The notes under the pieces: generated by a model | Told to the model about the DNA's origin: nothing | What the model saw: the letters and a program-made list of their open reading frames with translations, nothing else | Databases searched by the model: none | Position numbers and translations under genes: made by a program | From: an uncultured Parabacteroides sp. | GTDB lineage: Bacteria; Bacteroidota; Bacteroidia; Bacteroidales; Tannerellaceae | Direction: 5' to 3' | Assembly (NCBI GenBank): GCA_900552465.1 | Contig: URZO01000013.1 | Location: forward strand, 5,678-69,677 | Length of the DNA: 64,000 nucleotides | Shown here: one piece after another, positions 37,317 to 45,073 of the stretch | Numbering within the stretch: the first letter of the stretch is position 1 | Layout of the letters: each line of letters opens with the position of its first letter

Positions 37317-37913
37317 TCCGTTTTCGACAAGTACGACTACCCGTTCCGTCATAGCATCTTTTCCTTTCGGATCGTATTCGGTTTTCAGGCTGGCACCGAA
37401 CATACCGGCAAATATATTCCAGAAACCTGCCCGGAAACTGCCTAAGTAGGCTCTTAACAGGTTATAGCTCGATTGGTTACATTCTCTGTCAATCAGCTTG
37501 ATAAGTAGCTTGCCTTGTGAGAAAGTAAGTTTTTTCAGTTCCGGTTTATATTCCTGGAAAAGTTCTTTCTCCATGCGTTTCAAATGGGCTTGACGGGATT
37601 TATCGTCCGGGAGGGTTTCCATATACTCATATGTTTCGATCAGTGTTTCATAAACCATCTTGGCATACGGTAACGTACGTTTTACATCGCGGACTAACTT
37701 GTTATATTGAGCCTGTTCACGTTTGTTCTTAAACTTTACCGGTGGATAAATGAATATCTCCCGCAGATTGACCACAGGTACCGTGTCCTTTCCATCCAGA
37801 TAAGCTTTTTGTAACCCTTCAGGAACGGTATTAATTTTCAATGTTTGTGCCTTAGCCCCTACCATACACAACATGAATACTATCAATATTTTATACCTAC
37901 CTTTTCTCAACAT
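37308..37913 (-). CDS. DUF4294 domain exported protein
   Basis: A 201-residue protein with a signal peptide (about residues 1-22, MLRKGRYKILIVFMLCMVGAKAQ cut near AKAQ) and a DUF4294 domain over the rest. Recognisable features are INLREIFIYPP-like VVNLREIFIYPPVKFKNKRE, YNKLVRDVKRTLPYAKMVYE and LTFSQGKLLIKLIDRECNQSSY. The family is confined to Bacteroidetes and has no known function. I chose the start at 37913, not 37946, because it begins directly before the signal peptide. The gene converges on the RNA methyltransferase gene with a 9-base overlap. Confidence 0.87.
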   Translation of the reverse strand: MLRKGRYKILIVFMLCMVGAKAQTLKINTVPEGLQKAYLDGKDTVPVVNLREIFIYPPVKFKNKREQAQYNKLVRDVKRTLPYAKMVYETLIETYEYMETLPDDKSRQAHLKRMEKELFQEYKPELKKLTFSQGKLLIKLIDRECNQSSYNLLRAYLGSFRAGFWNIFAGMFGASLKTEYDPKGKDAMTERVVVLVENGLI

Positions 37914-38034
37914 CGTGTACAAATGTAGTTGATTTACGGATAGCATTTGCCCGTTTTACAGAATTTGACTAATAAGTTCCATTGCTCCATTCATTGATAA
38001 TAAGGAGGTATCTTATAAATAAGTTGTCAATATG

Positions 38035-38064
38035 TTGTCAACTTCATATAAATCATTATATTTG
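38035..38064 (+). promoter_or_regulatory. Promoter upstream of the truncated DinD gene
   Basis: TTG (38035-38037) and TATATTTG (38057-38064), an exact TAnnTTTG, are 19 bases apart. Just upstream GTTGTCAA occurs twice (38023-38030 and 38034-38041, the second with one change), a possible operator. Confidence 0.5.
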
Positions 38065-38177
38065 TAGCAGTACAAACAACTAAAATCAACAGACTATGAA
38101 ACATCCGACTTCCTTTCCATTCTTTATAAATCATAAATATTTAATCCATAAATAATTATCACTTAAAAACTTGTATT

Positions 38178-38480
38178 ATGAAAAAGGAAGAAATCAAAAA
38201 CTTATTGGATAAGTTTGAGGCGGCTGCAAATGTTGTAGAAGAAGTAGAATGCTGGAGTGCCAGGGAATTACAAACTTTACTGGGATATGCAAAGTGGGAT
38301 AACTTTATCAACAATGTTGTGGTGAAAGCCAAAGAGGCATGTAGGAATGCAGGAGAAGATATACAAAACCATTTTCCCGACGTCGGGAAAATGGTTTCTA
38401 TTGGATATGGCGTTGAAAAACAAATAGATGACATCTTATTAACGCGTTATGCATTGAAACGAAACAATTCTACTAACTGA
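38178..38480 (+). pseudogene. Truncated DinD/BRO-type damage-inducible protein
   Basis: A 100-residue product that corresponds only to the N-terminal third of DinD. Conserved parts are ECWSARELQTLLGYAKWDNFINNVVVKAKEACRNAG, DIQNHFPDVGKMV and the start of the next segment DILLTRYA. In full-length DinD proteins (about 275 residues) this continues into CYL-type sequence and a longer C-terminal region. Here LTRYA is followed by eight unrelated residues and a stop. The missing part does not appear in another frame before the next gene at 38500. It is therefore a decayed gene or a stand-alone BRO-N domain; I favour decay. A promoter and an ordinary start codon are present, so a short protein may still be made. 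Confidence 0.65.
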
Positions 38481-38499
38481 TAATAAATCAAACCTTACT

Positions 38500-39306
38500 A
38501 TGAAATCAATAAATATACTTGTTGCATTTCTTGTATCTATCAACATGCATGCTGTTGATAACCTTCGCCTGACTGATATGCGCAGTTTGGGAATGGGAGG
38601 GAATGGGGTGACGCAATCCGTGCTGTTTAATCCTGCATTGGTAACATTGGATGCTGATAAAGTGGTTCATATCGAATACTTTAATCGTTATGGGGTAAAA
38701 GAGTTGGGAACAGCTGGGATTAGTTTTGTCTATCCTGATTCACGATTAGGAGCAGGTGTTAATATCTCTTCTTTCGGGTATGATAAGTATAGGGAGACAC
38801 TTTTCCGTTTGTCATTAGGGAAGCAATTGGATGAGCGGTGGCGGATTGGTGTTAGCTTCCAGTGTGCCGTGTTGCAGACAGAGTTGTTGGAAGAGATGCC
38901 GAAACAGTTATCTACGGATGTAGGTATCCTGTTTGCTCCCGTTGACAAACTGTTGATTGGAATGTTGATAATGAATTTTCCTTCTGTGGCGATTCATAAG
39001 CAGAGTATTGGAATAAAAGATTTTACAAGCTATTCTGTTCAAATAGGTTTTCAATGGGAAGTAATTAACAGCATGTTAATAGTAGGGACACTCGAGAGTA
39101 ATAAGGAGCATGTATTGACCGGTAATGCCGGGATCGAATATACTCCATTCAAAGATTTCCATATACGGGCAGGTATACAGGCTATTCCTCTATTGCCGAC
39201 TCTGGGTGTCGGATACTGCCTGTCGGGATTTGCTGTCGATGTAGCAACTGTTTATCATCCGGTTTTGGGAGTCAGTACCGGGCTTGGTTTAAGTTATTCC
39301 TTTTAA
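38500..39306 (+). CDS. PorV/PorQ-like outer-membrane beta-barrel protein
   Basis: A 268-residue exported protein with a short signal peptide (residues 1 to about 18). The mature part begins NLRLTDMRSLGMGGNGVTQSVLFNPALV, the usual opening of the PorV/PorQ and FadL-like group, where a small residue-rich hairpin plugs the pore. The rest is made of amphipathic beta-strands in pairs (LGAGVNISSFGYDKYRETLFRLSLGK) and ends in aromatic SYSF, as expected for barrel assembly. PorV-type proteins act in type IX secretion, but I cannot assign this one to PorV or PorQ. It is followed 12 bases later by an outer-membrane protein with helix-hairpin-helix motifs, and the pair is likely one functional unit. Confidence 0.7.
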   Translation: MKSINILVAFLVSINMHAVDNLRLTDMRSLGMGGNGVTQSVLFNPALVTLDADKVVHIEYFNRYGVKELGTAGISFVYPDSRLGAGVNISSFGYDKYRETLFRLSLGKQLDERWRIGVSFQCAVLQTELLEEMPKQLSTDVGILFAPVDKLLIGMLIMNFPSVAIHKQSIGIKDFTSYSVQIGFQWEVINSMLIVGTLESNKEHVLTGNAGIEYTPFKDFHIRAGIQAIPLLPTLGVGYCLSGFAVDVATVYHPVLGVSTGLGLSYSF

Positions 39307-39318
39307 TCTTATCAGACT

Positions 39319-41349
39319 ATGAAACGATTGTTTATAAACCTGTTGGTATGCCTGTTCATAAACAGTTATCAACTTAAAAGTCAGACATTACCTTCTGTTG
39401 ACAAGTGGATGGAATATATAGAGGAAATTGCTTCGGAAACAGAAGACGAAACACGTATCGAAACACTTTATACCGATCTTTCTTACCTTGCCGAACATCC
39501 TTTCGAACTGAATACGGTGACGGAAGAACAGTTGCGCCGCCTTCCTTTCCTTTCCGATCTGCAGATACAAAAGCTGTTGGAATATCGTTCACGTTATGGT
39601 AAAATGGTTACGCTTTATGAACTCAAAAATGTGGAATCGTTCGATTATGAAACGATTTCCCTGTTGATTCCTTTCGTTTATATCGGTGAAATAATAGTTG
39701 ATAAGCGATCTGTAACTGTGAAAAACCTGTTGAAATATGGTTCTAATGATTTGCAAATCAGATATGACAGATGTTTTCAACAAAAGAAGGGATATGGTTC
39801 ATATCCTGACAGTGTGCTGCAACAATATCCGAATCGTAAATACCTGGGCGAATCGTTTTACCATTCACTTCGCTATTCGTATGCTTTTGACGAACGTATT
39901 CAGTTTGGAGCGGTGGCAGAGAAAGATGCGGGAGAACCTTTCTGGAACGGGTATCATAAGGGATATGACTACTATTCGGTTCATCTCTTTTTAAAGGATA
40001 TGAATAAGTGGTTGAAAAGTCTTGCCATAGGCGATTATAAAGTTTCTTTCGGACAGGGATTGGTCATTAGCAGTGATTTTTCTCCCGGCCGGAGCGCTCT
40101 TGTTTCGCAGGCGGAGAGAAGAACGAACGGATTCAGACGTCATTTTTCAACCAATGAAAACGATTTCTTCCGGGGAGCGGCGGCAACTGTCAACTGGAAT
40201 AAGTTTGATATCAGCCTGTTTTATTCGTACCGGAAACTGGATGCTGGTGTGGATAGCAACCTTGTCCGCTCGTTTAAAACGGACGGTTTGCACCGCCTTG
40301 TCCGTGACAGGGAAAAGATGCATACGGTTCCCATGCAGACGTATGGAGGGAATATCAGGTATGCGACACCGGACTTGTGTATTGGCCTGACAGCTCTTTC
40401 CTATTCTTTCGGGGATTATTCCGTACAACCGGAACCTAAACCTTATAACCTGTTTTATTTTCGTGGCAACCGGAATCTGAATGTAAGTGTGGATTATCTG
40501 TTGAAAAACAGATTAGTTAAGTTTTACGGCGAGACTGCCCTGAGCCGGAACGGAGCGGTGGCTTCGTTGAATGCCTTGCAATTGACGCCTGCCTCTTACT
40601 TCTCTTTTCTGTTATTATACCGGTATTACGATAAACGCTACCAGGCATTTTTCGGGAATGCCTTTTCGCAAAGTTCAACAATCCAGAATGAACAGGGGTT
40701 ATATATGGGAATGCAGTGGACGCCTTTCAGACATTGGAAATTGTCTGCCTATGCCGATGTTTTTCGTTTTCCCTGGCTAAAATATGGTATGGATGCACCG
40801 TCGACAGGGAAGGAGTATATGCTTCAGGCAGACTATACGCCGAACAGGAGCTTGTCTGCCTATATCCGTTATAAATACAGGGAGAAGGAGCAGGATCTGT
40901 TTCCTTATCACCAGCAACGTCTGCGGATGCAGGTCTTATATGCAGTCTCTTCGTCCGTTTCGTTGCGGACATCCGTAGACGGTGTTCTGTATGCGGAGGC
41001 CGAAGGGCAGAGTAGGGGATGGATGATTGCGGAAGGTGTGGGCTGGAAGCCTGTCGGCACGCCTGTTCAGGCTGATTTCTATGTGGCCGGATTTCATACG
41101 GATGACTATCAGAGCCGGATATTTTCTTATGAGAAGAATATTCTGTATGCTTTTAATATGCCTTCGTTTTATGGGAAGGGTGTCCGGTTAGCAGTGTCTT
41201 TCCGGTGGGATATAGTGAAACGACTTTCTCTTTCAGCCAAGTTCGGATATACCTATTATGCGGATCGGGATGTGCTCGGCACTGATTTGGAAGAAATAGA
41301 CGGGCATGTGAAATCAGACCTTTATACGTTGTTGCGGTGGAAGTTCTGA
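39319..41349 (+). CDS. Outer-membrane beta-barrel protein with ComEA-like helix-hairpin-helix domain
   Basis: A 676-residue exported protein with a signal peptide (residues 1 to about 21, YQLKSQ). Residues about 45-110 form a ComEA-like helix-hairpin-helix domain (PFELNTVTEEQLRRLPFLS, KLLEYRSRYGKMVTLYELKNVESFD). From about residue 140 to the end there are many amphipathic beta-strands with aromatic girdles, ending in WKF. It is a barrel of perhaps 20 or more strands, with the small domain on the periplasmic side. ComEA-type domains bind double-stranded DNA in competence systems. Whether this protein binds DNA is unknown. It starts 12 bases after the PorV/PorQ-like gene. Confidence 0.72.
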   Translation: MKRLFINLLVCLFINSYQLKSQTLPSVDKWMEYIEEIASETEDETRIETLYTDLSYLAEHPFELNTVTEEQLRRLPFLSDLQIQKLLEYRSRYGKMVTLYELKNVESFDYETISLLIPFVYIGEIIVDKRSVTVKNLLKYGSNDLQIRYDRCFQQKKGYGSYPDSVLQQYPNRKYLGESFYHSLRYSYAFDERIQFGAVAEKDAGEPFWNGYHKGYDYYSVHLFLKDMNKWLKSLAIGDYKVSFGQGLVISSDFSPGRSALVSQAERRTNGFRRHFSTNENDFFRGAAATVNWNKFDISLFYSYRKLDAGVDSNLVRSFKTDGLHRLVRDREKMHTVPMQTYGGNIRYATPDLCIGLTALSYSFGDYSVQPEPKPYNLFYFRGNRNLNVSVDYLLKNRLVKFYGETALSRNGAVASLNALQLTPASYFSFLLLYRYYDKRYQAFFGNAFSQSSTIQNEQGLYMGMQWTPFRHWKLSAYADVFRFPWLKYGMDAPSTGKEYMLQADYTPNRSLSAYIRYKYREKEQDLFPYHQQRLRMQVLYAVSSSVSLRTSVDGVLYAEAEGQSRGWMIAEGVGWKPVGTPVQADFYVAGFHTDDYQSRIFSYEKNILYAFNMPSFYGKGVRLAVSFRWDIVKRLSLSAKFGYTYYADRDVLGTDLEEIDGHVKSDLYTLLRWKF

Positions 41350-41375
41350 CGGTGTACTAAATCATTTTAAAGTTA

Positions 41376-41405
41376 TTGATAATTGTAAGAGCTTTCGTAG
41401 CTTTG
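41376..41405 (+). promoter_or_regulatory. Promoter of the radical SAM gene
   Basis: TTG (41376-41378) and TAGCTTTG (41398-41405), an exact TAnnTTTG, are 19 bases apart. The start codon is 19 bases farther on. Confidence 0.6.
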
Positions 41406-41424
41406 CACTCAAATATAAATTATT

Positions 41425-42204
41425 ATGTCAACAATTCTTTTTGATAAAATAGTCTTCGGACCGATACACAGTCGCCGGTTAGGTGTTTCATTGGGTATGA
41501 ACCTGCTTCCTACGGACGGCAAGCTCTGTTCGTTCAATTGCATTTATTGCGAATGCGGGCTGAATGAGGAACGCCGTACGCGTAGCAAACTGCCCACACG
41601 GGCGGAAGTAAAGGAGGCTTTGATACAAAAGTTATCAGCCATGCAAACGGAAGGCGTAGCTCCCGATGTGATCACCTTCGCCGGGAATGGCGAACCGACC
41701 ATGCATCCGAAATTTGCCGGTATCATCGACGATACGATCGAGATCCGTGATCGCTTTTTCCCCAGTGCCAAGATAGCAGTCCTTTCCAACTCGACCATGC
41801 TTCATAAAGAAGAAGTTTTCCAGGCATTGAATAAGATTGAAGATAATATACTGAAGCTCGATTCCGTACTGGACAGCCGGATATGGCAGTTGAATGTACC
41901 CAATTCTCCTGCCTTTACCTTCTCCCGCCTGTTGGAACAGCTTTGTCGCTTCAACGGTAATCTGATTATCCAAACCATGTTCCTGAAAGGAGAAATAGAC
42001 GGGGAGAGCGTGACCAACACAACTGAACATGAAATATCCGGCTGGCTGGAAGCACTCAAACAAATCAAACCGAAACAGGTCATGATCTATACGATAGACC
42101 GGGAAACGCCTGTCAAAAACCTGAAAAAGGTAACTAAAGAAGAATTGGAAGCAATTGCCGACCGCGCCCGCCGTGAAGGGTTTGACGTAACGGTATCTGC
42201 TTAA
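41425..42204 (+). CDS. Radical SAM protein
   Basis: A 259-residue cytoplasmic iron-sulfur protein. The cluster motif CxxxCxxC is present at about residues 33-40 (CSFNCIYC), with one more Cys two residues later. Further family features are FAGNGEPTMHPKFAGII and LDSVLDSRIWQLNV. The N-terminal stretch FGPIHSRRLGVSLGMNLLP is typical of a widespread group of small radical SAM proteins whose substrate is not known. It is not an anSME sulfatase maturase, because the C-terminal SPASM clusters are absent. It has its own promoter, and its 3' end faces the S1-type protease gene across a 31-base gap that holds a small GC-rich hairpin. Confidence 0.9.
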   Translation: MSTILFDKIVFGPIHSRRLGVSLGMNLLPTDGKLCSFNCIYCECGLNEERRTRSKLPTRAEVKEALIQKLSAMQTEGVAPDVITFAGNGEPTMHPKFAGIIDDTIEIRDRFFPSAKIAVLSNSTMLHKEEVFQALNKIEDNILKLDSVLDSRIWQLNVPNSPAFTFSRLLEQLCRFNGNLIIQTMFLKGEIDGESVTNTTEHEISGWLEALKQIKPKQVMIYTIDRETPVKNLKKVTKEELEAIADRARREGFDVTVSA

Positions 42205-42207
42205 AGA

Positions 42208-42226
42208 TGGCGGGGCAAGCCCGCCA
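42208..42226. terminator. GC-rich hairpin between converging genes
   Basis: A perfect 7-bp stem (42208-42214 TGGCGGG with 42220-42226 CCCGCCA) has a 5-base loop. There is no T run on either side, so its role as terminator is uncertain. It resembles the short REP-like hairpins inside the RND genes. Confidence 0.4.
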
Positions 42227-42235
42227 AGACACAGA

Positions 42236-44776
42236 TTACAACTTGATTCCTTTTATCACCTTCACTTCCTTGTCCGTATGGATACGGAAGAAATAGATGC
42301 CGGAGGGCAATCCTTGAGTGTCGACCGTAGATCCCGGTTTCTCTTTTCGGATTACTGTCTTTCCTGCTGCTGAAATAACTTCTAAAAGACTTATCCGGTC
42401 GCTGTTGATTAGCTGTATCTGATTACTGAACCGGGTAGGGGTGATCGCTACTTCGGATACTGCCAGCTTTTCATTGTCTACACTTGCATCATAGATAACA
42501 TCTTTTGTTTCGCTTTCTTCTGTACCATATTGGGCCGATACTCCATATATATTTTCAATAGCGGAAGTTTGTTTATCCATATATTCCCTTTCAGAGGCAG
42601 CAACAGATGCGAGTTTTGTATTATTCCTGTAAATATTATATTGGGTGATTTCCGGAAATGCAGTGATTGTATTACCTTCCTGAACTAAAGATGTCAACGG
42701 AGATTTCCGGATATCAAAGGAATGTGTGGATTGTTTGATGTCAAGTGGTTTCCTGGCTGAACTCAGATTTCGCAGTTGACTTATCTCTCCTTTTTCAGAA
42801 CTGATCGTTGCCGACAATACAAAATTGTAATCATATTCTTTTGATAATACTTCCCATGTTTTGCCGTCATCGGATATCAGGTTTCCTTTCTGGTTGATTG
42901 CCGGTCCATCATCTGTAAAAGCAGGATAATCAGTCGGGGCATATTTTTTTACATGAATGCCGACTATCAAATCTTCACTTGCATCGATTGTAAACGGAGT
43001 GTTTAAAGATACGGAACATATTTCATAAGGATTATAGGATGTCACATCCTGTTCGTATGATCGGCTTTCCTGCGTTACGTATATGGAATAACTGACGTTT
43101 TCTGCAGGAGTGAAGTTAACAGCCGTTATTGTTTTCTTGTCGATTACTTCCAGTTCTTTCGCTTCCCATCTTTGTCCTACGTAAAAAGGAACTCCTTTAT
43201 ATCCTATCCCATAGACTGTTTCTTGTTTTCCCCAACCTATTATTTGTTTGTATACAGGTTCTTTCCAGCTTATTTTTACAGCATTATCGGAGGTAGGCGC
43301 CACACTTACTTCAGTCGGTTTTTTTAATGAAGTATTATATTCTTTACCTGATTGCGACATTCCGTTGAGTGCAGTAACTCCCGATCCGACAGGGTCCAGC
43401 CATTTGTCCATACGTCCGGTATCGGCTTCGCTGTATTTATTCCAGTGATAGAACAGTTTGCCATACAGGTTTACGCCGCCCGGATCTTCGCACTTGGAAT
43501 TTCCACCGCTTAAGGTTCCGATTATCAATTTATTCTGATTGAATATGGGTGAACCTGACGAACCTCCTTCCGTGACACCGTGTCCGTTGGTCGTTTCGTC
43601 GAATATGATATTCCAATGTGCGTTTGTCATTCCCTCCTCATTGCTGTCGGAATTTAACCAAGTAGCGCTTGAAGGTAAAATCTTTCCGTAAGTGGATATT
43701 TTTTTATAGTCTCCGCCCGGGTGATGGATTCCCGCTCCGGACAAACTTACACTATTGGTTCGGTCCCATCCGTTAAAATAAACGTCATAACTTTCCGGTA
43801 TGTTTTTATTGAGCAGTAACAGCAAACCGTCCGAACCTTTTTCTACCGGTATGGAAACAACCGGTGAACATCCTACCATTGTTTTATATTCCCGGACAGG
43901 AGATGTATTATCACATCCTGTACGTTCGTAATGAAAATAAAATTCCCATTGATTGAAATCTTCTTTACTGGTTGATATATCATTGGATAGATCTTCCGTA
44001 CAATGGAAAGCAGAGAGGATGTACGGTTTTTTATCTTTGGCCGTATTATTGACCAATGAACCGCTGCATAAAAAAGCATAATCTCCGATTTTTTCTACCA
44101 TCCGGCAAACCCCTTTGCTTTGGTTTTGCCATTCGTCTCCTTCCTCGCAGTTGATGTTGACCATGCAAGCGCCCGAATTGGATTTGGTAGATACCGACAG
44201 GTGGTTGTAGCCGTATCCTATTTCATTGATCAAAATGCGGGGTGCTTCTCCGCTCTCCGCAGCCTCGTATTCGAGGATAAGATCGTCGCCGGCTATGAAT
44301 TCGGTTGCATATAGCGATGTAGCGGGATTGGTGTTGTGGGTGAAAGCGCCGATCACCTGCGACTTGTCTGCATTATAAATAAACAGACGCCCTCCTTCCG
44401 GAATATAAAAATCCTTGTAGTAGAGCGTTAATGCAATGGCATCTTTTGCCTGTAGACGCAGTTGCCATATTTTTTCACCACCGGGTAATGTTGTCCAGTT
44501 TCCGGCGTTTTCCGGGCTCAGATCCGTGTCGATCAGTTTGGCAACTTTCAGCGGCGCCCCTTGGCTTACCTGCCAGGCGTCAACTGTTTTCAGGTCTTCC
44601 ACGCTAAAATTAACAGGGATCTGTACGGTCGGCAGGTCACTTTTTAATGTGTTTGAGTACTTGAAAGAGGCAGGTGTTCCGCCTTCATTGATTTGTGCAC
44701 GAACAGATTCCGGCAGGATCATTCCTGTTACTAACAGAAATAAGCTGATTAACGGAAAGAGAGCCTTTTTATTCAT
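42236..44776 (-). CDS. Secreted trypsin-like (lysyl endopeptidase-type) serine protease with C-terminal sorting-type domain
   Basis: An 846-residue exported protease. I chose the start at 44776, which gives a clean signal peptide (MNKKALFPLISLF, cut after RAQ); the frame runs open to 44857. After an N-terminal prodomain of about 200 residues comes a chymotrypsin-fold domain with catalytic His258 (LSAFHCTED), Asp316 (EKGSDGLLLLL) and Ser407 (EGGSSGSPIFN). Paired Cys residues suggest disulfides, as in lysyl endopeptidases. Two fibronectin-like segments (PTEVSVAPTSDNAVKISWKE) and a final type IX sorting-like domain follow (VSEVAITPTRFSNQIQL, GIYFFRIHTD). It is the second secreted protease of this plan in the window. 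Confidence 0.85.
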   Translation of the reverse strand: MNKKALFPLISLFLLVTGMILPESVRAQINEGGTPASFKYSNTLKSDLPTVQIPVNFSVEDLKTVDAWQVSQGAPLKVAKLIDTDLSPENAGNWTTLPGGEKIWQLRLQAKDAIALTLYYKDFYIPEGGRLFIYNADKSQVIGAFTHNTNPATSLYATEFIAGDDLILEYEAAESGEAPRILINEIGYGYNHLSVSTKSNSGACMVNINCEEGDEWQNQSKGVCRMVEKIGDYAFLCSGSLVNNTAKDKKPYILSAFHCTEDLSNDISTSKEDFNQWEFYFHYERTGCDNTSPVREYKTMVGCSPVVSIPVEKGSDGLLLLLNKNIPESYDVYFNGWDRTNSVSLSGAGIHHPGGDYKKISTYGKILPSSATWLNSDSNEEGMTNAHWNIIFDETTNGHGVTEGGSSGSPIFNQNKLIIGTLSGGNSKCEDPGGVNLYGKLFYHWNKYSEADTGRMDKWLDPVGSGVTALNGMSQSGKEYNTSLKKPTEVSVAPTSDNAVKISWKEPVYKQIIGWGKQETVYGIGYKGVPFYVGQRWEAKELEVIDKKTITAVNFTPAENVSYSIYVTQESRSYEQDVTSYNPYEICSVSLNTPFTIDASEDLIVGIHVKKYAPTDYPAFTDDGPAINQKGNLISDDGKTWEVLSKEYDYNFVLSATISSEKGEISQLRNLSSARKPLDIKQSTHSFDIRKSPLTSLVQEGNTITAFPEITQYNIYRNNTKLASVAASEREYMDKQTSAIENIYGVSAQYGTEESETKDVIYDASVDNEKLAVSEVAITPTRFSNQIQLINSDRISLLEVISAAGKTVIRKEKPGSTVDTQGLPSGIYFFRIHTDKEVKVIKGIKL

Positions 44777-44841
44777 AAATGTACGTTGATTTAGATGTAC
44801 TAATTCGCAAATGTAATATTTATTTCTGATCCGGATAGGGG

Positions 44842-44912
44842 TTTTTGATGATTCCATGTCTTATAATTAAAAGTTAGATAAATAATTGAAGAGACAATGG
44901 AATCATCAAAAA
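44842..44912. repeat. 16-bp perfect inverted repeat with 39-base spacer
   Basis: TTTTTGATGATTCCAT (44842-44857) is the exact reverse complement of 44897-44912. The stem continues with GTCT/AGAC after a one-base bulge. Each arm begins with ATG when read outwards, so two diverging frames both start Met-Glu-Ser-Ser-Lys. It lies between the S1-type protease gene and the end of the SulP gene. It could be a hairpin in RNA or a recombination site; I see no promoter inside. Confidence 0.7.
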
Positions 44913-45067
44913 GTAAAAAACAGATGCCGCAGCTTTGGTATTGGAGCCAGCCGGACAATGGATTTAGTTTTGAAGACGCGGAAACAATTGCGAAAGAATC
45001 TGTGTTTGAAGCAAAAAATAACGATTGCCGGTTTGACAATCGTTACCTTTATATTGCATTTATGTAG
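44897..45067 (+). CDS. Possible small protein of 56 residues
   Basis: A short frame from ATG at 44897 begins MESSKSKKQMPQLWYWSQ and is rich in charged and aromatic residues. It has no signal peptide or membrane helix. It starts exactly at the right arm of the inverted repeat and its last third crosses the SulP terminator hairpin, which argues against it being real. No family recognised. Confidence 0.25.
   Translation: MESSKSKKQMPQLWYWSQPDNGFSFEDAETIAKESVFEAKNNDCRFDNRYLYIAFM
45011..45043 (-). terminator. Terminator of the SulP transporter gene
   Basis: A 9-bp stem (45017-45025 TAACGATTG with 45035-45043 CAATCGTTA) has a 9-base loop. It is followed on the minus strand by a run of six T. It lies 31 bases after the SulP stop codon. 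Confidence 0.75.
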
Positions 45068-45073
45068 AGAGTA

